Origin: Agrobacterium cucumeris
GTDB taxonomy: Bacteria; Pseudomonadota; Alphaproteobacteria; Rhizobiales; Rhizobiaceae
Reading direction: 5' to 3'
DNA length: 64,000 nt
Assembly: GCF_030036535.1 (NCBI RefSeq)
Contig: NZ_CP080387.1
Location: forward strand, 310,001 to 374,000
Shown: positions 44,746 to 53,458 of the stretch, piece after piece
How positions within the stretch are numbered: the stretch's first letter is position 1
Layout of the letters: every line of letters starts with the position of its first letter
The notes under the pieces: model-generated
Database searches by the model: none
Seen by the model: only the letters and a program-made list of their open reading frames with translations
Told to the model about the DNA's origin: nothing
Program-made: the position numbers and the translations under genes

Positions 44746-46017
44746 TCAGGCCTTTTCCCGGGCCACGGCCTGCCAGCCGATATCGCGGCGGCAGAAGCCG
44801 TTTTCCCATTCAACCCTGTCCGTGAGTGCATAGGCGCGTGCCTGCGCCTCCGTCACGTCTTTTCCTAAGGCGGTGACGTTCAGCACACGTCCGCCGGTTG
44901 CGACGAGTTTGCCGTCCTTCAGTGCCGTTCCGGCATGGAAGACCTTCGCCTCCGCGCTGGCCTCGGGAACATGGGCAATCGGCGTGTTCTTGTCGTAAGC
45001 GCCGGGATAACCTTTGGAAGCCAGAACGACAGTCAGCGCCGCATCATCGCGCCATTCCGCCTGCACCTTGTCCAATGTGCCGGTGGCGGTGGCGTAGAGG
45101 ATCGGCAGAAGGTCGCTCTTGAGGCGCATCATCAGCACCTGGCACTCGGGATCGCCGAAGCGCACATTATATTCGATCAGTTCCGGGCCTTTGGCGGTGA
45201 TCATCAGGCCGGCGAAGAACACGCCCGAGAAGGGATTGCCGTCCTTGGCCATGCCGGAAATCGTCGGCTCGATGATCTCCTTCATGGTGCGCTCCACCAT
45301 GGCAGGCGTCATGACGGGGGCGGGGGAATAGGCGCCCATGCCGCCGGTATTCGGGCCGGTATCGCCATCGCCGACGCGTTTGTGATCCTGCGCGGTTGCA
45401 AGCGCCAGCGCCGTCTTGCCGTCCGAAAGGCAGAAGAAGCTCGCTTCCTCACCATCGAGGAAGGCTTCCACCACCACTTCGGCGCCGGCCGTGCCGAAAG
45501 CGCCATCGAAACATTCGTCGATGGCGGCAAGCGCTTCCGCTTCCGTCATCGCCACGGTCACGCCCTTGCCGGCGGCAAGCCCGTCCGCCTTGATGACGAT
45601 GGGCGCACCCTGTTCACGAACATAGTCCCTGGCCGGTTCGGCGGATTTGAAACGCTGGTAAGCGCCGGTCGGAATATCGTAACGGGCGCAGAGATCCTTG
45701 GTGAAGCCCTTCGAGCCCTCAAGCTGGGCAGCAGCCTTCGAAGGTCCGAAAGTCGCGATGCCGGCGGCACGCAGATCATCCGCAAGACCCGCCACCAGCG
45801 GCGCTTCCGGGCCGATAACGACGAAGTCGATCGCCTTTTCCTTTGCAAAGGCGATGACGGCGGCGTGGTCTTCTACGTTCAGCGCCACCAGCGTCGCGTG
45901 GTCGGCAATGCCGGGATTGCCGGGGGCGGCATAAAGCGCATCGAGCAGGGGAGACTGGGCGATTTTCCACGCCAGCGCATGTTCGCGTCCGCCGGAACCG
46001 ATCAACAGAACTTTCAT
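44746..46017 (-). CDS. purD: Phosphoribosylamine-glycine ligase (GAR synthetase)
   Basis: ATP-grasp enzyme of purine synthesis that makes glycinamide ribonucleotide. The 423-residue protein begins [20 protein letters not shown], with [17 protein letters not shown] for ATP binding, [20 protein letters not shown] and [15 protein letters not shown] for catalysis and metal. The start 46017 gives the family N-terminus; a GTG/ATG three codons upstream is less likely. It is divergent from tex, across a region that contains a family B repeat. Confidence 0.97.
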   Translation of the reverse strand: MKVLLIGSGGREHALAWKIAQSPLLDALYAAPGNPGIADHATLVALNVEDHAAVIAFAKEKAIDFVVIGPEAPLVAGLADDLRAAGIATFGPSKAAAQLEGSKGFTKDLCARYDIPTGAYQRFKSAEPARDYVREQGAPIVIKADGLAAGKGVTVAMTEAEALAAIDECFDGAFGTAGAEVVVEAFLDGEEASFFCLSDGKTALALATAQDHKRVGDGDTGPNTGGMGAYSPAPVMTPAMVERTMKEIIEPTISGMAKDGNPFSGVFFAGLMITAKGPELIEYNVRFGDPECQVLMMRLKSDLLPILYATATGTLDKVQAEWRDDAALTVVLASKGYPGAYDKNTPIAHVPEASAEAKVFHAGTALKDGKLVATGGRVLNVTALGKDVTEAQARAYALTDRVEWENGFCRRDIGWQAVAREKA

Positions 46018-46150
46018 GGTCAACACCCCTGCAAATTCGCCAGTAACCTTGTGTCAGGGGCGTTAAGGGCAGGGGGGCGAAAGGTCAAGACGAATATATG
46101 GCGATTGTCGCGCGTTGAGCCTGCGAATAGAGGCTGCAAATCCCTCCTGC

Positions 46151-46263
46151 GTCATGCCGGACTTGATCCGGTATCCAGCCACGGCGCGTCTGCGCCGTGA
46201 AGGGAGCCTTTTGCGATCAACGACTTGGTCGCACTGGACCCCGGGTCAAGTCCGGGGTGACGG
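46151..46263. repeat. Intergenic palindromic repeat, family B (copy 2)
   Basis: 113 bases starting GTCATGCCGGACTTGATCC and ending TCCGGGGTGACGG, nearly the same as 283-393, including the GGCGCGTCTGCGCC inner stem. It lies in the divergent region between purD and tex. It is within the open frame upstream of the tex start but is not coding. Confidence 0.85.
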
Positions 46264-46441
46264 TGTGCGGATGGTGCCATTCTGCCTCAGGAATCGCTTT
46301 TCGAGACGCCGCAGTCACTACGAAGAATCGCCTGTCTTTCCCCTGAAGCCAGCCTTTCCTGTGGAATCGTTGTCGCCTCTTGTTGTCACGCCACAATCAG
46401 ACATTATGTTCGCCGCTCCAGACGCCACATCAGAGAACCTC

Positions 46442-48766
46442 ATGACCGCAGATAATGCCCGCCTCGCCACGCTCATCGCCTCCGAAATCAACGCCCGCCC
46501 CGATCAGGTGAAGGCGGCGGTGGGGCTGCTGGACGAGGGCGCGACCGTTCCCTTCATCGCCCGTTACCGCAAGGAGGTGACCGGCGGCCTTGATGACACC
46601 CAGCTTCGAACGCTGGCGGAACGCCTTGTCTACCTGCGGGAACTCAATGCGCGCCGCGCCTCCATCGTCGAGACCATCAACGGTCAGGGGAAGATGACCG
46701 ATGCGCTGATGGTCAAGATCATGCAGGCGGGCACCAAGGCGGAACTGGAAGACCTCTATCTGCCCTATAAGCCGAAGCGCCGAACCCGCGCGGAAATCGC
46801 TCGCGAACGGGGTCTCGGTCCGCTGGCGCAAGCCATCTGGGATAACCGCGCCAGCGATCCGGCAAAGCTTGCGGAGGCCTATATCAAGGGTGAAGTAGCA
46901 GATGTGAAGGCAGCGCTTGAAGGCGCGCGCGACATCGTGGCCGAGACGATGACGGAAAATGCCGATCTTCTCGGTCGGCTGCGCGACTATATGCGCCAGA
47001 ACGCCATTTTCCGCGCCAAGGTGGTGGATGGCAAACAGGCGAGCGGCGAGAAGTTCTCCGACTATTTCGATCATTTCGAACGCTGGGCAACCGTGCCGGG
47101 CCACCGTGCGCTCGCCATGCTGCGCGGCTGGAACGAAGAAGTGCTGACACTGACGATCGATGTCGATGCTGATGATCCGTCGCCGGTCAAGCCGGCCCAA
47201 CGCACCGTCGCTGCCGCCTTCGATATCCGCAATGCCGGCCCCGCCGATCAGTGGCTGATGGAAGTGGCGGGCTGGACCTGGCGTGTGAAGCTCTCCATGT
47301 CGCTGTCGCTCGATCTCATGCGCGAAGTGCGTGAGCGGGCCGAAGAAGAGGCGATCAATGTTTTCGCCCGCAATCTGAAAGACCTGCTACTGGCGGCACC
47401 GGCGGGTTCCCGCGCCACCATGGGTCTCGATCCCGGCATCCGCACCGGCGTCAAGGTGGCCGTGGTGGATGGCACCGGCAAGCTCCTGGAGACCACGACG
47501 GTCTATCCATTCCCGCCGAAGAACGATGTGCGCGGCACGCAGGCGGAACTCGCTATGCTCATCCGCAAGCACAATGTCGAGCTGATTGCCATCGGCAATG
47601 GCACCGGCAGCCGCGAAACGGAGAAGCTGGTGGCGGATCTTCTGGCGCAGATGCCCGCTTCGGCTTCCGGCACAAAACCCACCAAGGTCATCGTTTCGGA
47701 AGCGGGTGCATCGGTCTATTCCGCTTCGGAACGGGCGGCGGCAGAATTCCCCAATCTCGACGTTTCGCTGCGCGGGGCTGTCTCCATTGCCCGCCGCCTT
47801 CAGGATCCATTGGCGGAACTGGTGAAGATCGAACCGAAATCCATCGGCGTTGGTCAATATCAGCACGATGTCGATCAGGGCCGCCTCAGCCGCTCGCTTG
47901 ATGCCGTCGTGGAAGATGCGGTGAATGCCGTCGGCGTTGATCTCAATACGGCCTCGTCGCCGCTTCTGGCGCGTGTGTCCGGTCTTGGCAGTTCGATCGC
48001 CGACGCCATCGTCGCCCATCGCGATCAGACTGGCCCCTTTTCAAGCCGTAAGGATTTGCTGAAGGTGCCGCGGCTTGGCCAGCGCACCTTCGAACAATGC
48101 GCCGGCTTCCTGCGCATCCCGAACGGCAAGGAACCGCTGGATGCGTCTTCGGTTCACCCGGAAGCCTATGGTGTGGCGAAAAAGATCGTCGCCGCCTGCG
48201 GCCGCGATCTGCGCACGTTGATGGGCGACAGCGCCACGCTGAAGGGGCTCGATCCGAAACGCTTCATCGATGAACAGTTCGGCCTGCCGACCGTCAAGGA
48301 CATCATCGCCGAGCTGGAAAAACCCGGCCGCGACCCGCGCCCGAGCTTCAAGACCGCGACCTTCGCAGACGGTGTGGACGAGATTACCGATCTGAAGCCG
48401 GGCATGTTGCTGGAAGGCACCGTCACCAACGTTGCTGCGTTCGGTGCTTTCGTGGATATCGGCGTGCATCAGGATGGGCTGGTGCATGTCTCGCAGCTTG
48501 CCGACCGTTTCGTGAAAGACCCGCATGAGGTCGTCAAGGCGGGCGATGTCGTTAAGGTCCGAGTCGTTGAAGTGGATGTGAAACGCAAGCGCATCGGTCT
48601 CACCATGCGCAAGGATGGCGGTGAGGCAGCGCCTCAGCCGATGCGTGAGAAGGGCAATGCCAGCGCCATGCGCCACGCGACATCCAAGCCGAAAGATCGC
48701 AACGAGGGGTCGCAATCCGGTGGTGCTCTTGCCGCCGCACTGGCTGAAGCAATGAAGCGACGCTGA
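46442..48766 (+). CDS. tex: Tex family transcription accessory protein (S1 RNA-binding)
   Basis: A 774-residue protein that interacts with RNA polymerase or nucleic acid; conserved but not fully understood. N-terminal Tex region: [40 protein letters not shown] YqgF-like RNase H fold ([30 protein letters not shown]), a helix-hairpin-helix ([20 protein letters not shown]) and a C-terminal S1 domain ([20 protein letters not shown]) follow in order, and the basic tail ends AMKRR. ATG 46442 follows AGAGAACCTC; ATG 46406 would add 12 residues. Confidence 0.94.
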   Translation: MTADNARLATLIASEINARPDQVKAAVGLLDEGATVPFIARYRKEVTGGLDDTQLRTLAERLVYLRELNARRASIVETINGQGKMTDALMVKIMQAGTKAELEDLYLPYKPKRRTRAEIARERGLGPLAQAIWDNRASDPAKLAEAYIKGEVADVKAALEGARDIVAETMTENADLLGRLRDYMRQNAIFRAKVVDGKQASGEKFSDYFDHFERWATVPGHRALAMLRGWNEEVLTLTIDVDADDPSPVKPAQRTVAAAFDIRNAGPADQWLMEVAGWTWRVKLSMSLSLDLMREVRERAEEEAINVFARNLKDLLLAAPAGSRATMGLDPGIRTGVKVAVVDGTGKLLETTTVYPFPPKNDVRGTQAELAMLIRKHNVELIAIGNGTGSRETEKLVADLLAQMPASASGTKPTKVIVSEAGASVYSASERAAAEFPNLDVSLRGAVSIARRLQDPLAELVKIEPKSIGVGQYQHDVDQGRLSRSLDAVVEDAVNAVGVDLNTASSPLLARVSGLGSSIADAIVAHRDQTGPFSSRKDLLKVPRLGQRTFEQCAGFLRIPNGKEPLDASSVHPEAYGVAKKIVAACGRDLRTLMGDSATLKGLDPKRFIDEQFGLPTVKDIIAELEKPGRDPRPSFKTATFADGVDEITDLKPGMLLEGTVTNVAAFGAFVDIGVHQDGLVHVSQLADRFVKDPHEVVKAGDVVKVRVVEVDVKRKRIGLTMRKDGGEAAPQPMREKGNASAMRHATSKPKDRNEGSQSGGALAAALAEAMKRR

Positions 48767-48793
48767 CCTAGGGTTGAAATGATTTTTTACCGA

Positions 48794-48830
48794 AAAGCCC
48801 TGCCGGGTACCCCGGCAGGGCTTTTTATTT
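48794..48830 (+). terminator. tex terminator
   Basis: Stem AAGCCCTGCCGGG/CCCGGCAGGGCTT with a short loop and a TTTTTATTT tail, 28 bases past the tex stop. Confidence 0.92.
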
Positions 48831-48934
48831 GATGAAATCGTTCAATTTTTTTGAAATAAGACTATCTTGAAACTTGTGCCGAAAGGAATACGGTCAGCAA
48901 AATTGATAAGTGAGACTTAGCAATTGGGGGTGCC

Positions 48935-50191
48935 ATGGCGTCGTCTCTGCATGTTCTTCTCGAAAAGATAATCAAGATCGGTGATCTTGCCGTCCACAGC
49001 CCGCAGGGTAGCCGCACATTTGGCGACGGCACTGGAAAACGGGTTGTTCTGAATTTCACCGACGAAGCCGCCATGCAGGAGATCGCTGCCGATCCTGCAT
49101 TGAAACTCGCCGAAATTTATATGGAAGGCCGTATGACCATCGCCGAGGGCGATATTTACGACTTTCTGGCACTGGTCAAAGGCAATACGCTGAGCGAAGC
49201 CTTGTCCTTCGGCATGGTCTGGCGCGGCATGGCGCGCATCATCGCCGCCCGCATCAAGATGCATCTGCCGGTCAATCACAACAAGAGCAACGTCGCCCAT
49301 CATTATGATCTGAGCGCCAAGCTGTTTGACCTCTTCCTTGATGAGGACTGGCAATATTCCTGCGCTTATTTCAACCCGCCCGGTATCAGCCTCTATGAGG
49401 CGCAGGTTGCCAAAAAACGGCATATCGCTGCCAAGCTGATGACCGAGCCGGGCCAGAGCGTGCTGGAGATCGGTTCCGGTTGGGGCGGCATGGCGATGTA
49501 TGTCGCCGAAAGCGCCGGTGCCGATGTGACGGGCATCACGCTCAGCGAAGAGCAGCTGCGTGTTTCCCGCGACCGGGCGGCAAAACGCGGTATCGCCGGC
49601 AATGTCCGCTTCGAATTGCAGGATTACCGTTATCTGCCCGCCTCGAAGAAATATGATCGCATCGTCTCCGTCGGCATGTTCGAACATGTCGGGCCGACGC
49701 ATTATCGCGATTACTTCGACAAGGTGGCGGAGGTGCTCGATGACAAGGGCGTGATGGTACTGCACTCCATCGGTCAGCCCTATCCGGCACTGGCGACCAA
49801 CCCCTTCATCGAAAAATATATTTTCCCCGGCGGCTATATCCCTTCGCTTGCCGAGGTGCTGCCGGCGATCCAGAAGTCGGGACTGCTGGTAAAGGATATC
49901 GAAATTCTGCCCATGCATTACGCCCATACGCTGCGGCACTGGCGAGAACGTTTCGTGGCGCGCAAGGCCGAGGCGATCGCACTTTACGACGAGCGCTTCT
50001 TCCGCATGTGGGAATTTTATCTGGCGGGGTCCGAAATGGCCTTCACCCATGAAAATTTCCATATTTTCCAGATCCAGCTCGCCAAGGATCGCGATGCCGT
50101 GCCGCATAATCGCGATTACATCGCCCGCAACGAGGCGAAGCTGCTGGAGTTTGAAAAGACCCGTCCACCTCTGGAGAAGGTAACGTTCTAG
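48935..50191 (+). CDS. cfa: Cyclopropane-fatty-acyl-phospholipid synthase
   Basis: SAM-dependent enzyme that adds a methylene across cis double bonds of membrane phospholipid acyl chains, typically in stationary phase and acid stress. The 418-residue protein has an N-terminal lipid-binding part, NVAHHYDLSAKLFDLFLDED, YSCAYFNPPG, the SAM motif VLEIGSGWGGMAMYVAE, GITLSEEQL and VSVGMFEHVGPTHY. Most of the residues around the bicarbonate site (for example HSIGQP) are present. A tex terminator lies upstream, so it has its own promoter. A family B repeat follows. Confidence 0.95.
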   Translation: MASSLHVLLEKIIKIGDLAVHSPQGSRTFGDGTGKRVVLNFTDEAAMQEIAADPALKLAEIYMEGRMTIAEGDIYDFLALVKGNTLSEALSFGMVWRGMARIIAARIKMHLPVNHNKSNVAHHYDLSAKLFDLFLDEDWQYSCAYFNPPGISLYEAQVAKKRHIAAKLMTEPGQSVLEIGSGWGGMAMYVAESAGADVTGITLSEEQLRVSRDRAAKRGIAGNVRFELQDYRYLPASKKYDRIVSVGMFEHVGPTHYRDYFDKVAEVLDDKGVMVLHSIGQPYPALATNPFIEKYIFPGGYIPSLAEVLPAIQKSGLLVKDIEILPMHYAHTLRHWRERFVARKAEAIALYDERFFRMWEFYLAGSEMAFTHENFHIFQIQLAKDRDAVPHNRDYIARNEAKLLEFEKTRPPLEKVTF

Positions 50192-50210
50192 GGCCTGGGC
50201 ATTTTCCACC

Positions 50211-50323
50211 GTCATGCCGGACCTGATCCGGCATCCAGCCAGCCCAAGTCCTTGGGCTGAAAAGTGTCTTCCCGCCGCGCCGACGCGTGTCGGCTGGATT
50301 CCGGCTCAGGGTCGGAATAACGG
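50211..50323. repeat. Intergenic palindromic repeat, family B (copy 3, diverged)
   Basis: Starts GTCATGCCGGACCTGATCC, with a different centre (CCCAAGTCCTTGGGCTG stem) and an altered right end (GGATTCCGGCTCAGGGTCGG). Same size and outer sequence as copies 1 and 2. It lies between cfa and the MipA/OmpV gene. Confidence 0.75.
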
Positions 50324-50428
50324 AAGAGGTAGTCGCCAGTTTTCTTCCTGCGCTGGTTAATGGAATGGAAAGACAATCCCTCTAATTCTACGGGCACCTG
50401 TCTGTATTGCGTTTCTGGGGTTCTTTTC

Positions 50429-51229
50429 ATGTTCAAGCCATCAGCGGCAGTCGCCGCCTGTGTCCTGTCGCTTTTTGCTGTGGGCAACGCCCATGCCGAA
50501 GGCTGGTTTTCCGGCGACTGGTATCTGAAGCTCGGCGGTGCGGGTTTCACTGCGCCGAAATATCAGGGCGATAACAAGAATGAATTCGGCTTCTCGCCGA
50601 TCATTTCACTCGGACGTCAGGGGCAGGGCGCGCGCTTCACCTCCCGCAACGACAGCGCCTCGATCTCGCTTCTGGACAATGGTCCGATCAGCATGGGTCT
50701 TGCCGGCAAGCTGGTTTCTCCGCGTGACGAAGGCGACTCTTCCGATCTGAAAGGCATGACCCGCATCAAGCGCGGTGGCGAGCTTGGCGGTTTCGCCGAA
50801 GCCTATCCGACCGACTGGCTGCGCGTTCGTGGTGAAGTCCGTCAGGGCATCCGCAGCCATAGCGGCGTGGTCGGTGATGTTGCCGTTGATGCCTTCACCG
50901 ATATCGCCCCTGGCATCCAGATTTCCGCCGGCCCGCGCGCCACATGGGTGAGTAGCAAATATAACGAGCGCTATTACGGCGTTAGCGCAGCGCAGACAGC
51001 TGCCGGCGCGCCTTCGCCCTATAGCCCGGGCGGTGGCCTTCATTCCGCCGGCATCGGCGCCGCCATCACCTGGAAGGTTACCGAGAACGCCGAAGTCGGT
51101 TCGTTTGCGGAATATCGCCGCCTGACGGGCGACGCCGCCGACAGCTCGCTGGTGCGCGAGCGCGGTTCGAAAAACCAGTTCATCATCGGCGTTCAGGCAA
51201 GCTATAAATTCAATTTCTCGCTGCCCTGA
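50429..51229 (+). CDS. MipA/OmpV family outer-membrane protein
   Basis: A 266-residue beta-barrel precursor. The signal peptide is MFKPSAAVAACVLSLFAVGN, cleaved near AHA. The mature sequence alternates polar and hydrophobic residues in strands (WYLKLGGAGFTAPKYQGDNK, FGFSPIISLG, ITWKVTENAEVGSFAEYRR) and ends in aromatic SYKFNFSLP, as barrels do. MipA of E. coli is an MltA-interacting scaffold, OmpV is a porin-like adhesin; which role applies here is not clear. A terminator follows at 51258. Confidence 0.88.
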   Translation: MFKPSAAVAACVLSLFAVGNAHAEGWFSGDWYLKLGGAGFTAPKYQGDNKNEFGFSPIISLGRQGQGARFTSRNDSASISLLDNGPISMGLAGKLVSPRDEGDSSDLKGMTRIKRGGELGGFAEAYPTDWLRVRGEVRQGIRSHSGVVGDVAVDAFTDIAPGIQISAGPRATWVSSKYNERYYGVSAAQTAAGAPSPYSPGGGLHSAGIGAAITWKVTENAEVGSFAEYRRLTGDAADSSLVRERGSKNQFIIGVQASYKFNFSLP

Positions 51230-51257
51230 GGTAGATGAACGCGTTGTTTGGAGATTG

Positions 51258-51289
51258 AAAACCCGCAGCATTCTGCTGCGGGTTTTTTC
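51258..51289 (+). terminator. Terminator after the MipA/OmpV gene
   Basis: Stem AACCCGCAGCA/TGCTGCGGGTT with a three-base loop and a TTTTTT run. Confidence 0.92.
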
Positions 51290-51305
51290 TATCCAAATAA
51301 TCGGT

Positions 51306-51380
51306 GTCATCCTCGGGCGTGACCCGAGGATCCATTGATTTCAACGGGTGGTGGATCCTCGGGTCAAGCCCGAGGATGAC
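51306..51380. repeat. Intergenic palindromic repeat, family C (copy 2)
   Basis: GTCATCCTCGGGCGTGACCCG then AGGATCCA at the left, TGGATCCTCGGGTCAAGCCC then GAGGATGAC at the right; the arms pair over more than 25 bases. Related to 41765-41838. Lies between the MipA/OmpV terminator and ubiA. Confidence 0.8.
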
Positions 51381-51493
51381 AGTGGAGAGGTGAGGCGCTT
51401 TGCCGGTCGCCCGAGGGCAAATCACCAAAAACCGCGCATCTTTGCACTTTGAAAACCGTTCCGATTTTCCCGCCAATGCTGTAGAACCATCCC

Positions 51494-52447
51494 ATGGTTC
51501 ACCACAGCGATTTATCAGACCGCGTTTCCGACGCGCCATCCAATAACTGGGTCTATCGCATTTTGCCGAGGTCCCTCTGGCCCTATGCGCAGCTCGCAAG
51601 ATGGGATCGCCCCATCGGCTGGCAATTGCTGATGTGGCCGTGTTTCTGGTCCGCCGCCCTTGCGGCCAATGCTGCGACGGTGAGCGGCGGCTTTTCCTGG
51701 GGCACGCTGATCTGGCACCTGGTGCTGTTTTTCATCGGATCGGTGGCGATGCGCGGTGCCGGTTGCACCTATAATGATCTGGCCGACCACAAGATCGACA
51801 TGGCCGTGGCGCGCACCCGTTCCCGGCCGCTGCCATCGGGCCGCGTGACCCGGCTGCAGGCCAAGGTCTTCATCGTGTTGCAGGCGCTTGCCGGATTTCT
51901 GGTGCTCTTGCAGTTCAACAGCTTTGCAATCGCGACAGGCATCTTCTCGCTGATCTTCGTGGCGATCTATCCTTTTGCCAAGCGCTTCACCAACTGGCCG
52001 CAATTTTTCCTCGGCCTTGCCTTTTCGTGGGGCGCACTGATGGGCTGGGCCGGGCAGTTCGGATCGATCGCCTGGCCGGCTGTCCTGCTTTATGTCGGCT
52101 CCATCGCCTGGACGATCGGTTATGATACAATCTACGCCCATCAGGACAAGGAAGACGACACGGCAGTCGGCATCGGTTCGACCGCCCTGCTGTTTGGAGA
52201 AAACACACATCGCTGGCTGGTTTTTCTTTATGGCACAGCCCTTGCCATGATCGCCCTGTCCTTCTGGGGCGCGGGCGTTAACGTCATTGCCTATAGCGGC
52301 CTTGCCGCTGCGGCCATCATGTTGTTCCGCCAGGTCTGGGTGCTGGATATCGACGACGTCGAGCAATGCCTCGTATTGTTCAAATCCAACAACCGTGTCG
52401 GCGTGATGATTTTTGCCGGCCTCATCCTGCCGCTTCTGCTGGTGTGA
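51494..52447 (+). CDS. ubiA: 4-hydroxybenzoate polyprenyltransferase
   Basis: Inner-membrane enzyme that joins the polyprenyl chain (from DdsA in this organism) to 4-hydroxybenzoate in ubiquinone synthesis. The 317-residue protein has eight to nine spans and both aspartate-rich motifs: NDLADHKIDMAVARTRSRPL and DTIYAHQDKEDDTAVGIGS. The start MVHHSDLSDRV leads to RWDRPIGWQLLMWPCFWSAA, the usual first conserved block. A bidirectional terminator follows at 52468. Confidence 0.95.
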   Translation: MVHHSDLSDRVSDAPSNNWVYRILPRSLWPYAQLARWDRPIGWQLLMWPCFWSAALAANAATVSGGFSWGTLIWHLVLFFIGSVAMRGAGCTYNDLADHKIDMAVARTRSRPLPSGRVTRLQAKVFIVLQALAGFLVLLQFNSFAIATGIFSLIFVAIYPFAKRFTNWPQFFLGLAFSWGALMGWAGQFGSIAWPAVLLYVGSIAWTIGYDTIYAHQDKEDDTAVGIGSTALLFGENTHRWLVFLYGTALAMIALSFWGAGVNVIAYSGLAAAAIMLFRQVWVLDIDDVEQCLVLFKSNNRVGVMIFAGLILPLLLV

Positions 52448-52467
52448 ACCACCGGAATAAAGATACG

Positions 52468-52506
52468 AAAAAAGCCCGGCCGCATTGTTGCGCGCCGGGC
52501 TTTTGA
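52468..52506. terminator. Bidirectional terminator between ubiA and DUF6101 gene
   Basis: Stem AAAAAGCCCGGC/GCCGGGCTTTTG-like with a loop of about 12 bases; T-rich flanks on both strands. The two genes converge on it. Confidence 0.85.
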
Positions 52507-52524
52507 TTGTCTTGCTGAAGGTTA

Positions 52525-53091
52525 TCAGCTGCGGGCGATGATTTCCTTGCCCTCGATCTTCATGCTCATGCCGAGCGAGCCGGTGGAGCGACGAACGAGG
52601 AAGCGCGGGCGGCGATCGGCGAAATAGGAATGGCGGCGGCGCGGGCGGGTATTCTGGGTGCGCACCTTGCCGAGATGTTCTTCCAGCGGGCGGGCAACGC
52701 CATCGGCTTCCACCATCAGCATGGGAATGCGGTAGGCTTCAGACCAGCTGCGCCAGTCGGCGGCGATATCGCAGAGATCATGGGCGACCAGCAGCGGAAC
52801 GCAGAGATCCGGATCATCATGGTGAAGTTCCAGCGTCACGGTTACCTGGCCGTCGCCATGGTCGATGGCGCGGGCGGCAACGCCCTTGAAGGCGCGGGCT
52901 GGCAGGGCGAAAGACAAAGGCAGGCCGGAAGAGGACAGAACCTTTCTCAGAACGGCGCCCCGTTCATCGAGCGTCACGGCGACGTCGGTCGTGCCGTTAC
53001 CTTTTCCATAGGTGACCTGTTGCGGAAAACGTGCCGGGTCGAGTCTGAGTGTGGCAACGGCCCAGTCGGGCTTCAGAACGGTCTTGGTCAT
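52525..53091 (-). CDS. DUF6101 family protein
   Basis: A 188-residue soluble protein that looks like the rhizobial family DUF6101: WAVATLRLDPARFPQQVTYG, LDERGAVLRKVLSSSGLPLS, and LHHDDPDLCVPLLVAHDLCD, then a basic tail (RRRHSYFADRRPRFLVRRST). No signal or span. Function unknown. It is convergent with ubiA and divergent from the DUF1217 gene across a 367-base region. Confidence 0.75.
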   Translation of the reverse strand: MTKTVLKPDWAVATLRLDPARFPQQVTYGKGNGTTDVAVTLDERGAVLRKVLSSSGLPLSFALPARAFKGVAARAIDHGDGQVTVTLELHHDDPDLCVPLLVAHDLCDIAADWRSWSEAYRIPMLMVEADGVARPLEEHLGKVRTQNTRPRRRHSYFADRRPRFLVRRSTGSLGMSMKIEGKEIIARS

Positions 53092-53458
53092 GTTTAATCT
53101 ACCCTTGTTTTACCTGAGAGCCGGTTTCCGGTCTTCTCATCGGGACTTTTCGTCCTCTGATGTCAGGAGATTATCCGCCGCATGTTCGAGACTGCTTAAA
53201 AATCGCGGTTAAGAAAACTTTGCATTCCCAAATGGTTAGCAAAACCCACTGTGGCATGGTTTCGTTTGCGTAAAGCCGATTGAGACAATGCGGTTTTTAT
53301 CATCCCTGAAAATGTGCTCTTTCAAGCTCCGGGCAAGCAGCGTCATGCATAGTCCTGCCAAGGCTTGCCGTGCGTCCGGATGGGGCGTGATGGGTGGATT
53401 TAAAAACCGGAACCTCGATGCTCCCGAAGGGATGCGCGATGTTCCAGAGGACATTCAG
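53092..53458 (+). other. Non-coding region upstream of the DUF1217 gene
   Basis: 367 bases between divergent starts. The frame upstream of the chosen DUF1217 start stays open to 53288 but the sequence is unlike the rest of the protein, so I treat it as leader. It contains an AT-rich patch at 53190-53270 with TTAA half-sites but no N7-spaced pair. Promoters of both flanking genes must lie here; no clear motif seen. Confidence 0.45.
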
